Source: Brooklawnia sp050943675
GTDB lineage: Bacteria; Actinomycetota; Actinomycetes; Propionibacteriales; Propionibacteriaceae
NCBI GenBank assembly: GCA_050943675.1
Contig: JBMNPP010000133.1
Location: 1 to 7,660, forward strand
Length of the DNA stretch: 7,660 bases
Direction of reading: 5' to 3'
The notes below the pieces were generated by a model that did not search any database, was not told the DNA's origin, and was given only the letters and a program-made list of their open reading frames with translations. The position numbers and the translations under genes are program-made. Below, piece after piece: positions 1 to 4,346 of this stretch (position 1 is its first letter; every line of letters begins with the position of its first letter).

Positions 1-185
1 CACAGCGCAGCGGCTTCCTTGCCCATCCCAGGCACGGCACCGTCGCTGGCCAGCAGACGCACGGTCTCGACTGCGCCGACTCGTCCGACGAGCCTCCCGG
101 TTGTGGAGTCGTCGGGCTCAGCGAAGAGCGCCAGCGCGATTCTGGCACTCCGGTCGTCCTGGACCTGGGCCGAGATGCTGTCCAT
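1..185 (-). CDS. DprA-like DNA-processing protein, N-terminal fragment (cut by window edge)
   Basis: Only about 61 N-terminal residues are visible; the gene continues past position 1. Reading from ATG at 185 the product begins MDSISAQVQDDRSARIALAL and continues with a Leu/Ala-rich helical stretch containing FAEPDD, GRLVGRVGAVETVRLL and PGMGKEAAAL. This pattern (ARxAL, EPDD, LVxxxGAVE) matches the N-terminal extension of actinobacterial DprA/Smf proteins. Those proteins bind single-stranded DNA, load RecA during DNA uptake, and also occur as paralogues in mobile and defence loci. The start is supported by a GGAAGGAA ribosome-binding site 5 nt upstream (revcomp of 191-198). An in-frame GTG six codons upstream is possible but has no good site. 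It lies 85 nt downstream of the HTH gene on the same strand, so the two may be co-transcribed. The Rossmann-fold domain that would prove the assignment lies outside the window. Confidence 0.6.
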   Translation of the reverse strand, partial: MDSISAQVQDDRSARIALALFAEPDDSTTGRLVGRVGAVETVRLLASDGAVPGMGKEAAAL

Positions 186-270
186 GGTGGTTCCTTCCGT
201 CACGGGGAAGGTGCGCGTGCGCCATCACGTAGACGGCTCAGCCGTGCTCGCGGCGAGCGGGGCGTCGAAG

Positions 271-771
271 TCAGACGACCGCTGGGCGACGGCCTGCGGG
301 ACGGAGGGTTCCACCACACGCGACGACGGCGGAGCGCACGGCGTTGTGGCTGATCCCGAGCTTCGCGCCGACCTCGACCAAGGTGAGGCCGTCGGCATAC
401 AGGCGGGCTGCCTCCTCACGAACCGGCTGCGGCAGCGTTGGCGAACGGGGTTCGAGCCCGGCGCGCCTCGCGATCTCACTGACGGTGCCACGATGCACCT
501 TGAAGCGGACGGCCAGTTGCCGGACGGGCACCCCGTCGGTGTACGCAGCGAGCAGGTCGGCTCGATTCGAGGCACTCAAACGGGTTTGAGTCTGAGCCGA
601 ATTTCTGCGGACGGGGCCGCGCTGATCGGTGATCTGGGAGGGTCGTGAGGTGGCTCGACCGCGCCGTGACCCCTTGATAACGTGGGAGATCAGAGTCTTG
701 AGTGGCTTCCGGGGGTTTGAGAAGCACCTACGAAGGTCCACCAGTTTCAATTCACGTATGGCCAGGCGCAT
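271..771 (-). CDS. Tandem helix-turn-helix DNA-binding protein (recombinase-tail-like), start uncertain
   Basis: The C-terminal ~100 residues contain two consecutive helix-turn-helix units. The first is VPVRQLAVRFKVHRGTVSEI followed by ARRAG; the second is LTLVEVGAKLGISHNAVRSA. This double HTH is the type found at the C-terminus of actinobacterial serine recombinases and in stand-alone relatives. The stretch before it (SNPRKPLKTLI, then GSRRGR and RGPVRRNSAQTQTRL) is basic and resembles the linker that precedes such HTH pairs. No recombinase catalytic domain is visible, so the gene may be a small DNA-binding protein or a surviving fragment. The frame is open up to 921. The ATG at 771 gives 166 aa and has GGTGG/GGAG close upstream but poorly spaced. 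GTG at 741 or TTG at 579 (102 aa) are alternatives without ribosome-binding sites. The DprA-like gene follows on the same strand after 85 nt. Confidence 0.6.
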   Translation of the reverse strand: MRLAIRELKLVDLRRCFSNPRKPLKTLISHVIKGSRRGRATSRPSQITDQRGPVRRNSAQTQTRLSASNRADLLAAYTDGVPVRQLAVRFKVHRGTVSEIARRAGLEPRSPTLPQPVREEAARLYADGLTLVEVGAKLGISHNAVRSAVVACGGTLRPAGRRPAVV

Positions 772-775
772 CTCC

Positions 776-836
776 ACCCGGCATCCGTGTCGGGCAGAAC
801 GATCAGGGTGACCGGCTGGCCGTCCTCGATCCACGC
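776..836 (+). pseudogene. 61-bp relic of a BrnT-like toxin gene
   Basis: This stretch matches 1215-1275, the middle of the intact toxin gene, at 57 of 61 positions (offset 439, no gaps). The mismatches are at 805, 812, 820 and 833. In the matching frame it still reads VSGRTIRVTGWPSSI, against VSGRTIRVIGWSSSI in the intact toxin. Homology stops sharply on both sides, so only about 20 codons survive, with no start or upstream part. It lies just upstream of the HTH gene's proposed ATG (771) and 24 bp before repeat copy 1. It is a remnant of a second toxin copy left by duplication or recombination. Confidence 0.8.
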
Positions 837-859
837 AGAACCCTTCCGACCCACGCTGA

Positions 860-1020
860 CCCCAGCACGCTTCGAAGCAGGGACCCAAGCACTGAATTGG
901 TCGTTTTGGCCGGTTCACCAAACCTTCAGCTATGTAGGCGTCGTGAGCTGTTCGCCTACAACAGCGCGAGACGCCTACATAGTTTTACGTTTCGTGTCGC
1001 CGGCTTCTGCCGCTGCCCTT
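860..1020 (+). repeat. Hairpin-bearing dispersed repeat, copy 1
   Basis: This is the longest copy of a repeat found three times here. It shares with copy 2 a left flank starting at ccccagc, the block GTTTTGGCCGGTTCACC (903-919), AAACCTTCAG just before the stem, and GCCGCT to the right. The core at 930-982 is an inverted repeat: a 13-bp perfect stem (930-942 with 970-982, CTATGTAGGCGTC / GACGCCTACATAG) and an inner 6-bp stem (GCTGTT 947-952 with AACAGC 960-965) around a 7-nt loop. A smaller hairpin follows (TACG 986-989, loop TTT, CGTG 993-996). TTTT at 983-986 follows the main stem, but the other copies lack it, so terminator function is not a shared property. No coding function is seen; open frames across it are not conserved between copies. 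Confidence 0.85.
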
Positions 1021-1081
1021 GTAGGAGGCGCGGACGGAGGACCACCCGGAGCCAGCCAAATCGGTCGGTAACGCATTGCGC

Positions 1082-1092
1082 GTGTAATACAC
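1082..1092 (+). promoter_or_regulatory. Palindromic operator overlapping the -10 region of the toxin-antitoxin promoter
   Basis: GTGTA-A-TACAC is a perfect 11-bp palindrome with an odd centre, lying 7 nt before the toxin GTG start at 1100. TAATAC (1085-1090) inside it is a good actinobacterial -10 hexamer. Transcription starting about 7 nt downstream would begin at or just before the GTG, giving an almost leaderless mRNA, and no Shine-Dalgarno sequence is visible before the GTG. Ribbon-helix-helix antitoxins usually repress their own operon by binding short palindromes over the promoter, so this is the obvious candidate site. No convincing -35 hexamer was found. The promoter and operator roles are inference. 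Confidence 0.5.
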
Positions 1093-1099
1093 TGGACAG

Positions 1100-1393
1100 G
1101 TGGCTGAAAGGATCGATTGGCGCCACCGGGGCGACTACATCGCCAAGCACGGACTGACTCCGGAGGCCGCCGACGAAGCTTTCGCCGACCCGTACAGGTT
1201 GGTCATTGATCCCGACCCGGCATCCGTGTCGGGCAGAACGATCCGGGTGATCGGCTGGTCGTCCTCGATCCGCGCCTTGATCACGGTAATCGCTCTTCCC
1301 GATGAGGGGTTTATCTGGGGAGTGAACGCGTGGCCATCGAATAGCACTGACCAGCGACGATATCGAGAGGAACCCACAGATGCCGATCAGTGA
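1100..1393 (+). CDS. BrnT-like toxin of a type II toxin-antitoxin pair
   Basis: A 97-aa protein starting at GTG (AERIDWRHRGDYIAKHGLTP after the start Met). The layout fits the BrnT/DUF497-like fold: an N-terminal W-H-x-HGLTPEAA helix motif, then EAFADP, then an Arg-containing strand (GRTIRVIGWSSS), a hydrophobic strand (ALITVIAL) and the terminal NAWPSN..DQRRYREE segment. The latter corresponds to the conserved Arg/Ala-Glu-Tyr C-terminus of the family. Proteins of this family are ribonucleases that halt translation until bound by their antitoxin; that activity is inferred from the family. The gene comes first and overlaps the antitoxin gene by 14 nt, the BrnT-BrnA order, so the two are translationally linked. 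The start is chosen because it follows the TAATAC box and no upstream in-frame start gives a better match. A relic of a second copy lies at 776-836. Confidence 0.72.
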   Translation: MAERIDWRHRGDYIAKHGLTPEAADEAFADPYRLVIDPDPASVSGRTIRVIGWSSSIRALITVIALPDEGFIWGVNAWPSNSTDQRRYREEPTDADQ

Positions 1394-1679
1394 TCTCATC
1401 GCCACCGAAGCTGACGCGGCCGAACGCAATCCGGATGCCGCGATCAAGCCGGGCAGCAAGATGACTCGCGGCCACCAACGCACCAAGACACTCCAGGTTC
1501 GCCTGAACGTCGAAGAACTGGATGCCTTGACCCGGCTGGCCGAGCAGCGCTCTCTTCCCGTTTCGACGCTGGCTCGTGACCTCTTGCTGGCCCAATTGGC
1601 CGGATCCGATGATTCCACAAAGGCCTTGATCGCCAGGATCCGAGCCGAACTCGAAGACCTCGCCGCCCGCGTCGCCTGA
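1380..1679 (+). CDS. Ribbon-helix-helix (CopG/BrnA-like) antitoxin
   Basis: A 99-aa protein. Residues ~35-40 (TLQVRL) form the DNA-contacting beta strand, followed by helix NVEELDALTRLAEQR and then LPVSTLARDLLLAQL: the strand-helix-helix signature of MetJ/Arc/CopG repressors. The preceding K-M-T-R-G-H-Q-R-T-K stretch is typical of actinobacterial antitoxins of this type. The first ~30 residues (ISDLIATEADAAERNPDAA) are acidic and probably flexible, and would be the natural toxin-binding part. The ATG at 1380 has GAGAGG 9 nt upstream and lies inside the end of the toxin gene. Expected roles are neutralising the toxin and repressing the operon, possibly at the palindrome 1082-1092. The GIY-YIG nuclease gene starts 30 nt downstream on the same strand and may be co-transcribed. 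Confidence 0.78.
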   Translation: MPISDLIATEADAAERNPDAAIKPGSKMTRGHQRTKTLQVRLNVEELDALTRLAEQRSLPVSTLARDLLLAQLAGSDDSTKALIARIRAELEDLAARVA

Positions 1680-1696
1680 CCGCTGCCTGGGATGTC

Positions 1697-1702
1697 AAGG
1701 AG
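1697..1702 (+). promoter_or_regulatory. Ribosome-binding site deciding the nuclease start
   Basis: AAGGAG lies 7 nt before the ATG at 1710. The earlier in-frame ATG at 1692 sits upstream of this site and has no site of its own, so 1710 is the better start. Confidence 0.8.
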
Positions 1703-1709
1703 TCATAGC

Positions 1710-2747
1710 ATGCTGGAGTTCAAACGGTGGGATCTTTCTGACTCCTCGACGGTGACTGCGATCTTCGAGGGATGCAGGCGAGGGGTCTACGTGCTGCACT
1801 TTGAGAACGAGGAGCGATATGTAGGTCAGGCCACAGATGTGGTGACGCGGTACTCCACTCATCGGCACGGGTCAAGGCATCACGCACCGTGGACCGACAT
1901 CATCGCCATTGAGTTCCTGGAGGTTTCCGAAGGGGACCTTGACTGGCCTGAACAGGAGACGATCCGGCGCTATCGGTCTCACTACAAGCTGAGGAACAAG
2001 GTCTTCAACTTCGGACACACCGAGCCGTCGGTGCTCGACCCAGTGGTTCCGGTAGAAGTACAGCGACATTGGGCAACGGGGCAACCAGAATATGACCCGG
2101 CTGCGTTCGACGATGCCGCGCGGCGAGAGCCGGGGCCTCAGCCGAAACTGCTCGCCAAGCGGCGGGGTCAAGAACTCCTCCCTGACGGTAGACCAGTGTG
2201 GGATGCGGTCATTGGAGAACTCGCGCAGATTGTCATGCAGTTGATCCCCAACGCTGTCGAGACGGAGGCAAGATTCTGGAGCATCTCTGATTACCCAGCG
2301 ACTGCCGGTGGCAGGTTTGCGACGCTCAATGTGGGGTGGCTTGAGTTGGCCGCGTTTCCGCGCAGGCGGTGGGAGGCTGAGATCGGGACGCTTGAGCCGA
2401 GTAATGGGCTGATGTGGTTCCTGAACGCTGAATTCGGCACGTTCATTAACGAGAAGGAGCTTCCGCAAGACGTTTCGCTTGATGAAGAGGCCTGGCTCCT
2501 GGAAGAAGTAGACGGCATGCCCGTCTACTTCGAGCGCTCACCAGCGACCTACTCGGTTCCGGTGGACCGCATCTTCATGCCGCTTGGAGCATTCGGGGTC
2601 AATGCTCTGAGCCTGGAAGAGAAGTTGGGTGCGCGACGGCTGGCCATCCACGCGATGAGGACCGGAACGGCCCGCATTAATGCGCGCGGCTACAGCGCGG
2701 AGCTTACGCGTATGGTTTATGAACGCATCTCTGCTTCTCAGGCATAG
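1710..2747 (+). CDS. GIY-YIG nuclease domain protein with unrecognised C-terminal region
   Basis: A 345-aa protein. Residues 25-88 form a GIY-YIG endonuclease domain: GVY at 25-27 and YVG at 37-39 are the variant GIY and YIG motifs, Arg47 (with His51/Arg52 nearby) is the expected catalytic arginine, and Glu81 in PEQETIRRY is the metal-binding glutamate, followed by the KLRNKVFNF segment that takes the place of the usual P-x-Y-N. All active-site positions therefore look intact, so it should cut DNA. Residues ~115-345 match no family I recognise. They are not obviously DNA-binding and contain an acidic stretch (LDEEAWLLEEVDG) and aromatic/Trp-rich parts (ARFWSISDYP, GLMWFLNAEF). Hand counting gives G/C at 28 of the first 40 third positions, against 68 of 80 for the metallopeptidase gene at 4347, hinting at separate origin. 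It follows the TA pair by 30 nt. A defence or mobile-element nuclease is plausible but unproven. Confidence 0.75.
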   Translation: MLEFKRWDLSDSSTVTAIFEGCRRGVYVLHFENEERYVGQATDVVTRYSTHRHGSRHHAPWTDIIAIEFLEVSEGDLDWPEQETIRRYRSHYKLRNKVFNFGHTEPSVLDPVVPVEVQRHWATGQPEYDPAAFDDAARREPGPQPKLLAKRRGQELLPDGRPVWDAVIGELAQIVMQLIPNAVETEARFWSISDYPATAGGRFATLNVGWLELAAFPRRRWEAEIGTLEPSNGLMWFLNAEFGTFINEKELPQDVSLDEEAWLLEEVDGMPVYFERSPATYSVPVDRIFMPLGAFGVNALSLEEKLGARRLAIHAMRTGTARINARGYSAELTRMVYERISASQA

Positions 2748-2753
2748 CCTGAG
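2737..2753 (+). terminator. Short perfect hairpin over the nuclease stop codon
   Basis: CTCAGGC-ATA-GCCTGAG is a 7-bp perfect stem with a 3-nt loop, and the TAG stop (2745-2747) lies in the loop and stem. No T-run follows, so it may end or stabilise the upstream transcript rather than be a classical terminator. Confidence 0.4.
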
Positions 2754-2790
2754 CTGGAAAACCACTCCCTGAGGCCGTGGCCCCATGAGC

Positions 2791-2824
2791 TTGAGTCATG
2801 AACAATATTGGTTACTATCAATAT
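2791..2824 (+). promoter_or_regulatory. Promoter and likely ArsR operator ahead of the SRPBCC-ArsR pair
   Basis: This is the most AT-rich spot in the window. TTGAGT (2791-2796) and TACTAT (2813-2818) are 16 bp apart and make a fair -35/-10 pair. A perfect inverted repeat, ATATTG-N8-CAATAT (2805-2824), covers the -10. A second one, ATTGGT-N20-ACCAAT (2807-2838), overlaps it. ArsR-type winged-helix dimers bind such symmetric AT-rich sites, so the downstream ArsR protein probably represses its own operon here. The link between regulator and site is inference. Confidence 0.5.
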
Positions 2825-2852
2825 ACGCGTGTACCAATGTTAAGGGGAGGTC

Positions 2853-3497
2853 ATGACTTTCACACCAGAAGCAGCCAAGCTCGTCACGCGTGAGGTGCGT
2901 AGCGGCACCCGCGGAGGCAGCCCCACCCGAACAACTGTCGCACGCCGCGTCTACAACGCCAGCCAGGACGACCTTTGGGACGCGCTCACCAACCCTGAGC
3001 GACTCCCCCGATGGTTCGCTCCGGTGAGCGGGGACCTCCGGCTTGATGGGCGATACGCGATTGAAGGAAACGCCTCGGGACGCATCGAACAGTGCGAGGT
3101 TCCCGATCACTTCTCGTTAACCTGGGAGTTCGGGGGTCAGGTTTCCTGGGTGAGCGTCCAGCTTGCGTCGAAAGCAGAGGGCACCGAACTGTCCATCGCC
3201 CACGAGGGATCAGTGGCAGAGCCGGAGTTCTGGACTCAGTTCGGCCCCGGGGCCACCGGCGTCGGATGGGATCTCGCCCTCCTTGGTCTCAACAGCCACT
3301 TGGCGAAAGATCCTGCCTTCGATCCGACAGCAGCCGCGCAGCTGGCCACGAGCCCTGAGGCAGTCGCATTCATCAGGGCCGCCGCGCTCGATTGGGCAGA
3401 GGCGGGAATTGCAGATGGCGACGAGAGCGTGGCTGCGCGTGGAGCGGCCGAGCGCACAGTGGAGTTCTACACGACCGTGCCAGGCGAGTCTCATTGA
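2853..3497 (+). CDS. SRPBCC domain protein (AHSA1/START-like)
   Basis: A 214-aa protein. Residues ~30-125 carry the AHSA1-type SRPBCC pattern: a VARRVYNASQDDLWDALTNP start, PERLPRWFAPVSGDLRLDGR, a GNASGRIEQCEVP strand pair, LTWEFGG, and the TELSIAHEG strand. This fold forms a hydrophobic ligand pocket. Members near ArsR regulators are often called activators of Hsp90 ATPase-like, but their ligands are usually unknown. The second half (residues ~126-214) adds helices (FGPGATGVGWDLALLGLNSH, AVAFIRAAALDWAEA) seen in longer members. The ATG is preceded by GGGGAGG, 3 nt before the start. The stop TGA overlaps the TTG start of the ArsR gene, so the pair is an operon. The commoner arrangement puts the regulator first; here it is second. 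No signal peptide or membrane segment is seen, so it should be cytoplasmic. Confidence 0.83.
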   Translation: MTFTPEAAKLVTREVRSGTRGGSPTRTTVARRVYNASQDDLWDALTNPERLPRWFAPVSGDLRLDGRYAIEGNASGRIEQCEVPDHFSLTWEFGGQVSWVSVQLASKAEGTELSIAHEGSVAEPEFWTQFGPGATGVGWDLALLGLNSHLAKDPAFDPTAAAQLATSPEAVAFIRAAALDWAEAGIADGDESVAARGAAERTVEFYTTVPGESH

Positions 3498-3865
3498 ACA
3501 CCGAAGGAGTGTTCGAGGCGCTGGGCGATCCGACGCGACGCCGCATCCTGGAACTGTTGACCGACGGTGAGCAGAGCGCCGGGACGCTCCTCGCCGCGAT
3601 CCGGGTCGACCGGCCCATCTCTCAGCCGACCGTCTCCCAACACCTTCGGGTCTTGAGGGAGGCCGGATTGGTGTCGGTGCGATCCGACGGCACCCTCCGC
3701 ATCTACGCGATCGCCCCCACGGGCATTGAGCACGCCACTACCTGGCTGACAGCCCGGATTCAGCGCGCACCGTTCGCTCAGCAGTTCGACGCCCTGGAAA
3801 CCGAACTCGCCCGAGGCCGGAGCCGGCACACACCCGCCCGCTCCGTCCGCCCAACGGGCACGTAG
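3494..3865 (+). CDS. ArsR-family winged-helix transcriptional regulator
   Basis: A 123-aa protein. It begins with VFEALGDPTRRRILELLTDG, the classic first helix of ArsR repressors. Next come a helix-turn-helix (AGTLLAAIRVDRPISQPTVS, with recognition helix QPTVSQHLRVLREAGLV) and the beta-wing (VSVRSDGTLRIYAIAP). A C-terminal helix with ATTWLTARIQRAPFAQQFDA ends the domain, and the last ~20 residues are a basic tail. There is no ELCVC metal box and no cysteine, so it is unlikely to be a metal sensor and fits the ArsR type paired with SRPBCC proteins. The start is TTG at 3494, overlapping the SRPBCC stop as TTGA, with AGGCGA about 7 nt upstream. A GTG at 3509 is possible, but its GGAG would be too close. 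It probably represses the operon through the inverted repeat at 2805-2824. A strong hairpin begins at its stop codon. Confidence 0.87.
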   Translation: MNTEGVFEALGDPTRRRILELLTDGEQSAGTLLAAIRVDRPISQPTVSQHLRVLREAGLVSVRSDGTLRIYAIAPTGIEHATTWLTARIQRAPFAQQFDALETELARGRSRHTPARSVRPTGT

Positions 3866-3899
3866 CCGCCTGCCCGCAGAGCGTTCCGTCGCAGGCGGC
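3865..3899 (+). terminator. Hairpin terminator-like structure after ArsR gene
   Basis: GCCGCCTGC (3865-3873) and GCAGGCGGC (3891-3899) form a perfect 9-bp GC-rich stem with a 17-nt loop, starting at the last base of the ArsR stop codon. No T-run follows, which is common for actinobacterial terminators. Repeat copy 2 begins exactly where it ends. Confidence 0.6.
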
Positions 3900-4046
3900 C
3901 CCAGCGTGCCTTTGAGGAAGGATCCAGGCACCAAACTGGCGTTTTGGCCGGTTCACCAAACCTTCAGCTATGTAGGCGTCGCGAGCTGCTCGTAGGCGAC
4001 AGCACCCGACACCTACATAGCCTTGCGTTTCGCATCGCCGGTTACT
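3899..4046 (+). repeat. Hairpin-bearing dispersed repeat, copy 2
   Basis: Same orientation as copy 1 and alignable to it along almost the whole length, from ccccagc at 3899 through GTTTTGGCCGGTTCACC (3941-3957) to GCCGCT near 4045. The core hairpin is 3968-4020: arms CTATGTAGGCGTCG (3968-3981) and CGACACCTACATAG (4007-4020) pair at 13 of 14 positions, with one C-A mismatch caused by A at 4011. The inner stem is shorter (GCTG with CAGC, then TCG with CGA past a bulge). The small second hairpin is TGCG-TTT-CGCA at 4024-4034. Differences from copy 1 are mostly transitions. It lies between the ArsR terminator and copy 3. Confidence 0.85.
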
Positions 4047-4087
4047 GCCGCTACCTGCGTCAGATTCGAGGGCTCGGCGGGAACCCA

Positions 4088-4327
4088 GAACTGGGGCCTG
4101 GCCCGCGGGTTTGCCAGCTCGATGCTGGCGGGATCCAAACCTTCAGCTATGTAGGCGTCGCGAGCTGTTCCTGGGCGACAGCTTCCGACGCCTACATAGC
4201 CTTGCGTTTCGCATCGCGGGTTTCGGGGCTGCGTGACGCGGAAATTGGGGCCTGGCCGCGCCGGATCTCAAGACTGGGGCCTCTTGCCCGCCTGTCTGGC
4301 CCGCGAGATGCTGACGGGATCCACACC
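4088..4327 (+). repeat. Decayed tandem array with ~180-bp period, upstream of metallopeptidase gene
   Basis: Segment 4089-4142 (ACTGGGGCCTGGCCCGC ... GATGCTGGCGGGATCC ... ACC) recurs at 4272-4327 (ACTGGGGCCTCTTGCCCGC ... GATGCTGACGGGATCC ... ACC), about 183 bp apart. A third, shorter echo lies at 4243-4260 (ATTGGGGCCTGGCCGCGC). Together with hairpin copies 2 and 3, 179 bp apart, this shows a tandem duplication of a hairpin-plus-spacer unit. Its last unit was replaced by the gene start at 4347. The 3899-4346 stretch holds no other gene that I can support. Confidence 0.65.
4131..4222 (+). repeat. Hairpin-bearing dispersed repeat, copy 3 (core only)
   Basis: The core repeats copy 2 at a spacing of 179 bp. 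The stem is a perfect 14 bp (CTATGTAGGCGTCG 4147-4160 with CGACGCCTACATAG 4186-4199). A perfect inner 6-bp stem follows (AGCTGT 4163-4168 with ACAGCT 4178-4183) around a 9-nt loop, the best folded of the three. The second hairpin TGCG-TTT-CGCA lies at 4203-4213. The GTTTTGGCCGGTTCACC block of copies 1 and 2 is missing; instead the left flank is GGGATCCAAACC. It ends about 125 bp before the metallopeptidase start and could lie in its leader RNA. Confidence 0.85.
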
Positions 4328-4346
4328 CGTTCCATGGGGGCATGCC

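Noticed and set aside
19..648. Plus-strand open frame of 209 aa at the left edge
   Set aside because: It runs antisense to the DprA-like start and the HTH gene, both of which have recognisable family patterns. Its own product has none.
930..986. Repeat copy 1 as a classical terminator
   Set aside because: TTTT follows the stem only in this copy. The other two copies have CC at that place, so termination is not the conserved role.
956..1618. Minus-strand open frame of 220 aa opposite the TA pair
   Set aside because: It is a shadow of the toxin and antitoxin genes. Its similarity to the extended HTH frame is only the 61-bp toxin relic read backwards.
1692..1709. Earlier ATG for the GIY-YIG gene
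   Set aside because: It lies upstream of the only good Shine-Dalgarno site, which is correctly spaced for 1710.
930..4199. Hairpin repeats as integron attC sites
   Set aside because: The RYYYAAC/GTTRRRY core sites are absent, the stem is near-perfect rather than bulged, and no integrase gene is seen.
930..4199. Hairpin repeats as a CRISPR array
   Set aside because: Only three copies with irregular spacing (3038 and 179 bp), a palindromic unit over 50 bp long, and no cas gene.
4233..4346. N-terminal extension of the metallopeptidase frame
   Set aside because: The extension is encoded by the repeat array and lacks a ribosome-binding site; ATG 4347 has GGGGG at proper spacing.
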